From assembly GCA_945907055.1 (NCBI GenBank), contig CAMDSG010000012.1, forward strand, positions 1 through 20,929: 20,929 nt of DNA. The letters run 5' to 3'. The notes beneath the pieces were generated by a model, which worked only from the letters and a program-made list of their open reading frames with translations, was not told the DNA's origin and ran no database searches. Shown here piece by piece: positions 16,003-20,929 of this stretch. The position numbers and the translations under genes are program-made. This DNA is from Bifidobacterium breve (GTDB lineage Bacteria; Actinomycetota; Acidimicrobiia; IMCC26256). Position 1 is the first letter of the stretch. Each line of letters opens with the position of its first letter.

Positions 16003-16030
16003 TTATAAAACAGGGGTGGGACAGTGTCAA
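16002..16030 (-). promoter_or_regulatory. Consensus sigma-70 type promoter of the DUF222-HNH gene
   Basis: Minus strand TTGACA (16030-16025), exactly 17 bp, then TATAAT (16007-16002): both hexamers match consensus at every base. The expected transcription start, 7-8 nt below the -10, falls on or next to the A of ATG 15994, implying a leaderless mRNA. Confidence 0.88.
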
Positions 16031-16062
16031 GGAATTTCTTCCAGGCTCCCGGCTAGACAGGT

Positions 16063-17355
16063 CTAGAGGATCTCACCACTAAACGTACGCCCGCGCAGTA
16101 TTGCCTTTGCATCGAAGATCAGAGTTGAGTGCTCGCAGATCACATCGGGATCAAACTCCAGATGGTCCACAAGCAGCACTACTAAGTCTGCTGCTGCAAG
16201 GGCCTCTGGTCCAAACTCCTCGAGCCTCAGGTCAAACCCAGGGGCGAAGACTGCAGGGATGTGGGAGTCGCAGGCGCGCAGATCGGCTCCGAGTGCGGCG
16301 AGGCGCTCAGCAACCTTCACAGATGGCGATTCGCGCCAATCTGAAGTCCCTGCTTTATAGGCCATACCAAGAAGCAGTATCTTGCTTCCTTTTACAGAGC
16401 GCTCGCTCTTGTTCAGCATCGAGACAATACGGCTCACTACGTAGTCGGGCATGTGCTCGTTTACATCGTTAGCGAGTTCAACAAAGCGGAATGCATGCCC
16501 CGATTGCCTGCGCACTCTCCACGACAGATAGGACGGGTCAACGGGGAGGCAGTGTCCCCCTACTCCTGGGCCTGGGGTGAAGCGCATGTAACCGAACGGC
16601 TTTGTGGAGGCTGCATCTATCGCGCTCCAGATATCTACACCGAGATCCTCTGCAAACATTGCAAGTTCATTTACCAATGCAATGTTGACATGCCTAAAAG
16701 TGTTCTCAAGTAATTTGACGAGCTCGGCCTCTGCACATGAACCAACAGGCACAACTTGCTCGACGAGGGTTGAGTAAAAAGCGCCTACGCATGCAAGCGA
16801 GTCAGCGTCAATCCCTGAAACGACCTTCGGAGTGTTCTCAAATGTGTATTGGGTATTTCCTGGGTCGATGCGCTCTGGAGAGTAACCAAGATGAAAGTCA
16901 CGACCTGCTTTTAGACCAGATGCCTCGAGTAGCGGACCAACTAATTCCTCGGTGGTTCCCGGGTATGTAGTGCTCTCCAACACAACTAGTGCACCTGCCT
17001 TAAGGACACGGCGAAGTTGCTCAGCGGCACCCTCAACAAATGAGAGGTCAGGTGCTCCTTCGCGTAGTGGTGTGGGTACCGAGATCACCGCTATATCAAA
17101 ACCAGCTAGATCGCCTACGGAGTCGGTAGCGGTGTAGCCGGACGCAATTGCATCTGCAAGACGCGCATCGGGTACGTCCTCAACATAGGACTGACCATTG
17201 CGAAGCGCATCGAGCCTGCGAGGGTCGAGTTCGTAGCCGGTAACTCGGAAACCTGCCTCGCAGGCGCGCATCGCAACCGGGAGTCCGACGTATCCCTGCC
17301 CAACTACTACGACGTGGGCGCTTCGATCATTTATTCGTGCAAGTAGGTCACTCAT
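16063..17355 (-). CDS. Nucleotide-sugar dehydrogenase (UDP-HexNAc 6-dehydrogenase, WbpA/WecC-like)
   Basis: 430 residues, normal length for the family. HVVVVGQGYVGLPVA (14-28) is the NAD-binding Rossmann motif. ESTTYPGTT and GYSPERIDPGN are conserved substrate-domain motifs. GPGVGGHCLPVDPSYL (262-277) holds the catalytic Cys 269, and AYKAGTSDWRESPS is the C-terminal domain signature. The enzyme oxidises C6 of a UDP-hexose or UDP-N-acetylhexosamine to the uronic acid with two NAD+. The pattern fits UDP-GlcNAc or UDP-ManNAc dehydrogenases better than UDP-glucose ones, but I cannot settle this by eye. It lies 36 bp after the Tat-exported protein on the same strand. BY-kinases phosphorylate sugar dehydrogenases in other bacteria, so regulation by the kinase at 4911 is conceivable. 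The ATG lacks a clear ribosome site; a GCGCA-4-TGCGC hairpin lies just upstream. Confidence 0.92.
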   Translation of the reverse strand: MSDLLARINDRSAHVVVVGQGYVGLPVAMRACEAGFRVTGYELDPRRLDALRNGQSYVEDVPDARLADAIASGYTATDSVGDLAGFDIAVISVPTPLREGAPDLSFVEGAAEQLRRVLKAGALVVLESTTYPGTTEELVGPLLEASGLKAGRDFHLGYSPERIDPGNTQYTFENTPKVVSGIDADSLACVGAFYSTLVEQVVPVGSCAEAELVKLLENTFRHVNIALVNELAMFAEDLGVDIWSAIDAASTKPFGYMRFTPGPGVGGHCLPVDPSYLSWRVRRQSGHAFRFVELANDVNEHMPDYVVSRIVSMLNKSERSVKGSKILLLGMAYKAGTSDWRESPSVKVAERLAALGADLRACDSHIPAVFAPGFDLRLEEFGPEALAAADLVVLLVDHLEFDPDVICEHSTLIFDAKAILRGRTFSGEIL

Positions 17356-17391
17356 AGGGGCGCAGTCTTGCGCACTCTGGAGGGGTCTAGG

Positions 17392-18981
17392 TCAAGGTTT
17401 GCAGTAAATAAGAACAACACCCTTTATGGGTGCTCCAAGAACTGGTCGCCCATCTTCCTCGGAGTCAAATAACTCAGCGAATCGTCGCGTGCCCGCTGGC
17501 CCGGAGGGAACGGGGGCCTCAGGCCCTGAAGGCCCAGCAGCCCCAACACCAGTATCGATGAAGGGCTTCAACTTTGGAGCAGATCCGCCGCCTCCACCCG
17601 AGCCGTTACTAGATCCGCCGCCGCGAGTATCAGGCCCGCCCGCAGCAAGCCACCGCGCCCAAGGATCGTCGCTGGTGGTCGTTGTTGTGCCACCGGGCCC
17701 ATTCGGCGATGTTGTTGATGTCGTAGTTGTGCTGCTTCCCGGAGTAGTCGTGGTGGTGGTTGATGAGGTTGTAACGGGCGGTCGCGTCGTGGTTGTAGTG
17801 GTAGCAGGCGGGCGTGTTGTTGTAGAGGTGGTAGTGCTATTTCTGCCGTGCTCTTGGTTGTTCTTCGGGCGCGTGGTGGTGGTGGCAGGCGGCCGCGTTG
17901 TCGTGGTGGTAGTTGAACTCGTCGTCGTACTCGTCGAAGTGCTTGTTGTTGAGGTACTAGTTGTAGAGCTCGGCGGAGGTGGCGGAGGCATCGTCGTTGT
18001 AGTGGTACTCGTTGTAGTGGTGCTACTAGTGGTAGTTGGAGGGGGAGGCCCGAAGGGATTTCCACCATTGTCATCGCGACGCGGTCGAGTGGTTGTGGTT
18101 GTGGTCGTAGCCCCCGGTGTAGTGGTGGAGGTAGTACTTGTAGTACTCGTCGACGAAGTGCTCGAGGTTGAGTTGTTGCGGCCGTGGCCATTGCCTCCTC
18201 GGTTTATGTCATCGCCCTCGTGGTCGTTACCTACAGGGGACGGGAAGAGGAGTCGTCGGCCTTTTAATAGTGGATTTGCCGGATTCGGATCTACAAAACC
18301 GTAGGCAAAGTGGGTGCCTTGGTATGAATATCCGATAATAAATCGAGGTTGGCGACCACCCGCATTTGGTCCGGTTACCTCAGGTAGAAGGACAGCCCAG
18401 CCGTGTGCTCCGGTCTGCGTGATCTGCGGATATACATCAGGCTCAAGGAGAGGGACTGCTCGGTTATCGCGCCCCCATGTGGCGACGAGTGGTGGGACGA
18501 TTATTTTTGGCTGGTCGGTATCCCAGTTCCCGTAACCGTCGCCGTTCTCGTCGGGTTCATCTCTGTTCGAGTCGCGGTAGTTCTTGCTGCGGCTATTTTT
18601 ATTACCGGTATTTTTGTTACGGGTATTTTTTCTTGATCCAGAGTCGCCCCTACTAGTGGGGCTGCTACCAGTAACGCCACTGCCAATACCGACGCCACTC
18701 TCGATGTTTTTTTTCAGTGGTGGCCAGAAGCCGTATGGATACGGCGGGAAGTAATTCTCCTCGAGCGTTAGACCTGCGACATAAAACTGTGTGCATGGTC
18801 GCTCGGTTCCAGAAGCGGTGAGCGCGTAAGCCGATGCAGTCTTGATTACAGGTGCAGCCCAGACAACGCCGGCAGCAACCGCAGAGCGCGCGAGAACCTG
18901 ACGTCTCGATACGCCTGCCTTCTCTACACGTGCGGCGCCTGGTTCGCCGCTGCTGCTCGTGTGTCTCAAACTCTCCCCCAT
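17392..18981 (-). CDS. Tat-exported Ser/Thr-rich, stalk-like secreted protein
   Basis: 529 residues from ATG 18981; GTG 19005 would add eight and cannot be excluded. The signal peptide carries SRRQVL (twin Arg 26-27), a hydrophobic stretch to about 44 and an Ala-x-Ala cleavage region near 53. The mature part has a Tyr/Pro/Trp-rich segment (about 65-85) and four pentapeptide repeats. A folded-looking domain of about 110 residues follows (VPPLVATWG, GAHGWAVLLPEV, FIIGYSYQGTHFAYGFV). Then come about 200 residues almost only of Thr, Ser, Pro with RPPATTTT units, and a Gly/Ser/Pro tail ending in VVLIYCKP. Only two Cys are present, one near each end. It may be a surface spacer or adhesin, possibly glycosylated on its Thr tract. 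It precedes the dehydrogenase on the same strand. I do not recognise the folded domain. Confidence 0.8.
   Translation of the reverse strand: MGESLRHTSSSGEPGAARVEKAGVSRRQVLARSAVAAGVVWAAPVIKTASAYALTASGTERPCTQFYVAGLTLEENYFPPYPYGFWPPLKKNIESGVGIGSGVTGSSPTSRGDSGSRKNTRNKNTGNKNSRSKNYRDSNRDEPDENGDGYGNWDTDQPKIIVPPLVATWGRDNRAVPLLEPDVYPQITQTGAHGWAVLLPEVTGPNAGGRQPRFIIGYSYQGTHFAYGFVDPNPANPLLKGRRLLFPSPVGNDHEGDDINRGGNGHGRNNSTSSTSSTSTTSTTSTTTPGATTTTTTTRPRRDDNGGNPFGPPPPTTTSSTTTTSTTTTTMPPPPPPSSTTSTSTTSTSTSTTTSSTTTTTTRPPATTTTRPKNNQEHGRNSTTTSTTTRPPATTTTTTRPPVTTSSTTTTTTPGSSTTTTSTTSPNGPGGTTTTTSDDPWARWLAAGGPDTRGGGSSNGSGGGGGSAPKLKPFIDTGVGAAGPSGPEAPVPSGPAGTRRFAELFDSEEDGRPVLGAPIKGVVLIYCKP
17680..18175 (-). repeat. Low-complexity Thr/Ser/Pro coding tract
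   Basis: On the minus strand the DNA is almost pure A/C-rich Thr and Ser codons (plus strand G/T-rich), broken by Pro-rich units such as TRPPATTTT, which appears three times in variants. Such tracts are prone to length change. The plus-strand reading frame across it is a Val/Gly-rich artefact. Confidence 0.85.
18571..18630 (-). repeat. Four 15-bp repeats encoding KN(T/S/Y)-x-x pentapeptides
   Basis: Read on the minus strand, 18630-18571 encodes KNTRN, KNTGN, KNSRS and KNYRD in succession, inside the Tat-exported protein before its folded domain. The AAA AAT start of the first three units is identical, showing decayed tandem duplication. The basic Asn-rich segment is probably an extended linker. 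Confidence 0.8.
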
Positions 18982-19114
18982 ATGTCTTGGCCGCGAAGGT
19001 ACCACCCTCTGCGCGAATTCTCTAGGGGGAATTAGGCCTAGAGACGGGCTCTATTCTCTGGAAAACCTCAAGAAATGCGCCCTCTGGCTCTCAGGTGCAG
19101 TAAATCCCTTGCGG

Positions 19115-19909
19115 CTACAGCTCATCGCAGAACCATGCGGCCCCAACTGAGTTATCCGTGAGTATCGGGTCCTTAAGGTCGTACTTATCCATTACGACCC
19201 CACCTTGGCAGGCGAGTCGATGCTTGCCCGGGAGCGTCATATCAACCCAGAGCGGAGACTTCTTGCCGACAAATACAATCGGTCCGGAGAGGCTCTTGCC
19301 CTTTGAGATGGTCGTGAACTTCCCGCCGGCCTGACCGACCTTTACCGAGCGGGTCCCCTTCGGCACCACAATCGCCACAAACCCAACCTTTGAGCGCGCA
19401 GCGTTAGCCGCAACCACAAGGGGGACATCTACCATATCTGTATCATCTGCAACGGGCTGATAGCAGCGAGCGTTGCCTGGAGCATTGCCCTTTGCTGAGA
19501 TTGATTTTGGTTTCGTGACCATTCGCCAGCATGTTGTTCCCTTATCCCCGGGTGCGCGCTCGAGCCTCCAGGTAACAGAGCCGGCTTTACCCTTGCTCAC
19601 TAATCGGTATGGTCCCGTGGGAGTAACTGACGAGAGGTCTACCGCTGGCGCCACTGCTCCAACGCCACTCGCTCCCGAAGCGCCAGAAGGGGCTGCATGA
19701 GCCTCGGTTGGAAACATTGCAAGAGATACAAGCATCGTGGCGATTAGGGCTACGAGGATCGCACTGCGAGCCGAGACACCAGCCCATAAACGAGCACGTG
19801 AACCAACTCCGAATTGGTAGCGGTTCTTTGTTGTGGAGCTCAGGGCGGGTTTGCTTCGGTGCAATAGATCATTTGAAGCGAAGTCTGGGCTTAGGGCGTG
19901 TATGCGCAT
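19115..19909 (-). CDS. Secreted protein of unknown function with four cysteines
   Basis: 264 residues from ATG 19909. The frame is open to 20149, but the upstream part lies on the neighbouring lipoprotein's start region and reads as non-coding. A basic N-terminal region of about 48 residues leads into a hydrophobic stretch (about 49-66) and an AHAAP cleavage site near 72, a Sec-type signal with an unusually long N-region. The mature part is Lys/Gly/Ser-rich with beta-strand-like segments (PYRLVSKGKAGSVTWRLE, VGFVAIVVPKGTRSVKVG). Its four Cys (TTCW, ARCY, LACQ, WFCD) probably form two disulfides outside the membrane. No known family was recognised. It is 133 bp upstream of the Tat-exported protein on the same strand and divergent from the lipoprotein, so all three may belong to the cell surface. 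Confidence 0.72.
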   Translation of the reverse strand: MRIHALSPDFASNDLLHRSKPALSSTTKNRYQFGVGSRARLWAGVSARSAILVALIATMLVSLAMFPTEAHAAPSGASGASGVGAVAPAVDLSSVTPTGPYRLVSKGKAGSVTWRLERAPGDKGTTCWRMVTKPKSISAKGNAPGNARCYQPVADDTDMVDVPLVVAANAARSKVGFVAIVVPKGTRSVKVGQAGGKFTTISKGKSLSGPIVFVGKKSPLWVDMTLPGKHRLACQGGVVMDKYDLKDPILTDNSVGAAWFCDEL

Positions 19910-20030
19910 GTTCCAGAGTCTTACACGCGCAGGAGGCGGGTGAAAGCGCGCCCAGGGCCTCAAATATGGCGGGTATGGTTTGACGCTATTAGCGCAGCAT
20001 CGTTGGTGCTTAACCCCGGGGAGAATCACA

Positions 20031-20929
20031 ATGAAGGCCAACTTGATTAGGAGTCTCTCAATGAGCCGCTCCATCGCAGCAGCCGCAACCGCACTTCTAC
20101 TAGCCGGTGTAGGGCTAGCAGCCTGCGGAGACAGCGCGAGCAAAATCACGGTTGCTCAAACTCTCCCTGCAGAATGGTCGAGTGCCGCTAAGAAAGATGT
20201 CAACGCATTAGCGCGCAAGATTCAGGGCAGTGATGCGAAGTCATGCGAGCAGGTTGTATTCCTCAATCCGGGGAATCTTGTTGCGGCGCATTTGAAGTAC
20301 AACTGGATGATTGCGCCTAGTGCAATGGCTGACTGTGATGCGTTTGGGAATACTCTCGAGATCTCAACATTCAAATCCTCAAAGGATCGTGATGCATTTG
20401 TTAAGGAGCGAAGCGAGAGTATCTGTAGGCGCGCAGCTGCGGTAGATGCACCGCTCCCACCTTTTCAATGGGCAACAGGGGAGAAGTGGTCCGTGCAGGG
20501 CGATACTCGAGGCGGAGTAGATCGCGCAGCGAAGCGTCTTGGAGGGGAGGCCTCAACGTATGCGTGCCCCAAGAACGAAACGCTCGGCTGGAAGAAGGCG
20601 GGCATCGCGAATGTGCGCGCTGTCGCCGCTTCAATCAACAGAGGGAATGTAAAGTGTGACGGCTTCGCCCTTATGGAGAGAGAGACATTCCTACAGGGAC
20701 GCGATGGCGCTAAGACACCGACAGCGCTCGGCGCATGCGTCTCTACTGACGACAAGGCATTATTTGTCGCCGGCTTCGGTAAAGGATCCATGCCTAAGGA
20801 TGATTTCGTAGCAGAGATTCTCTCCAGTAAGAATGTCTGTGCCTCGCCCTCGCAAGCCATCATCGGCCCAGATTGGGCCGCCATTGTGCCGGTTCCCCTT
20901 GCCCCGGCAGTCGCGACAGCAACCGGAGG
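20031..20929 (+). CDS. Putative lipoprotein, 3' end cut by window edge
   Basis: 299 codons without a stop to the window end. Two in-frame starts are equally well served: ATG 20031 (GGGGAG 7 nt upstream) and ATG 20061 (AGGAG 7 nt upstream). Both give a signal peptide with a hydrophobic Ala/Leu stretch and the lipobox LAAC (Cys 32 or 22), the site of lipid attachment. The mature part has at least seven more Cys (in SCEQ, DCDA, ICRR, YACP, KCDG, ACVS, VCAS), many Lys/Asp and isolated Trp, and ends in a Pro/Ala-rich run at the edge. That composition suggests a disulfide-linked extracytoplasmic protein, but no family was recognised. It is divergent from the four-Cys protein with 121 bp between the starts, where I find no convincing promoter pair. 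Confidence 0.82.
   Translation, partial: MKANLIRSLSMSRSIAAAATALLLAGVGLAACGDSASKITVAQTLPAEWSSAAKKDVNALARKIQGSDAKSCEQVVFLNPGNLVAAHLKYNWMIAPSAMADCDAFGNTLEISTFKSSKDRDAFVKERSESICRRAAAVDAPLPPFQWATGEKWSVQGDTRGGVDRAAKRLGGEASTYACPKNETLGWKKAGIANVRAVAASINRGNVKCDGFALMERETFLQGRDGAKTPTALGACVSTDDKALFVAGFGKGSMPKDDFVAEILSSKNVCASPSQAIIGPDWAAIVPVPLAPAVATATG

Noticed and set aside
16053..16066. CTAGAC-AG-GTCTAG palindrome at the dehydrogenase stop
   Set aside because: A perfect 6-2-6 inverted repeat, but the loop is too short for a hairpin, it overlaps the stop codon and no gene start is near enough to suggest an operator.
17426..18304. Long open frame on the plus strand, Val/Gly-rich
   Set aside because: It is the mirror of the Thr/Ser-rich tract: minus-strand ACN/AGC codons give GTN/GGN-like codons opposite. 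It has no signal, motif or ribosome site.
17392..18981. O-mannosylation of the Thr tract by the GT-C enzymes as a firm call
   Set aside because: GT-C fold does not tell protein from glycan acceptors, and bacterial protein mannosylation is linked to Sec export whereas this protein has a Tat signal.
19910..20149. Upstream extension of the four-Cys secreted protein to 20149
   Set aside because: It would overlap the start and signal peptide of the divergent lipoprotein and add 80 residues before an already long N-region.

Overview
The window looks like part of an actinobacterial chromosome, possibly of the Acidimicrobiia type. The clues are a DUF222-HNH (13E12-type) gene behind a mycobacterial-style LexA box, a Wzz and tyrosine-kinase fusion in one polypeptide, Tat export of a Thr/Pro-rich protein with TTTTTTRPP-like runs, frequent TTG/GTG starts and few strong Shine-Dalgarno sites. 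The taxonomic call is inference. No rRNA, tRNA, CRISPR array or insertion sequence was found, and no gene-free stretch exceeds about 210 bases.

Most of the window is a cell-surface polysaccharide locus. Left part (minus strand): a truncated SAM methyltransferase (start 662), a GT-A type glycosyltransferase coupled to it by an ATGA overlap (659-1675), and a multi-pass GT-C glycosyltransferase (1817-3616). Divergent from these is a sulfotransferase (3753-4721). Next comes a plus-strand six-gene operon-like run (4911-11813): Wzz/BY-kinase, PqqD-like protein, NTP_transf_5 nucleotidyltransferase, multi-pass polymerase-like protein, HprK-like P-loop kinase, and a PqqD domain fused to what looks like a P-loop-less HprK relative. 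The last five are joined by tiny gaps or overlapping stop/start codons. Facing its end is a second GT-C enzyme (11866-13695), a clear paralogue of the first. A divergent intergenic region full of 13-bp repeats then leads to a second SAM methyltransferase (13901-14689).

The right part (minus strand) holds the DUF222-HNH gene with a textbook TTGACA/17/TATAAT promoter, a perfect LexA palindrome and a probably leaderless start. Behind it are a nucleotide-sugar dehydrogenase (16063-17355) and a Tat-exported Ser/Thr-rich stalk-like protein (17392-18981). A secreted 4-Cys protein of unknown function (19115-19909) and a divergent lipoprotein that runs off the window (20031 onward) close it.

Working model (inference): the dehydrogenase supplies a uronic-acid sugar nucleotide. 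GT-A and GT-C enzymes, methyltransferases and the sulfotransferase build and decorate a glycan. The polymerase-like protein and Wzz/BY-kinase assemble and export it. The unusual part is the PqqD / nucleotidyltransferase / HprK-like / PqqD-pseudoHprK set embedded between kinase and polymerase. Comparable gene sets are known from RiPP-type and HPr-rel-A systems, but here there is no visible precursor peptide, protease, asparagine-synthase homologue or exosortase. No flippase or initiating phosphoglycosyltransferase is in the window, so the locus extends beyond it.
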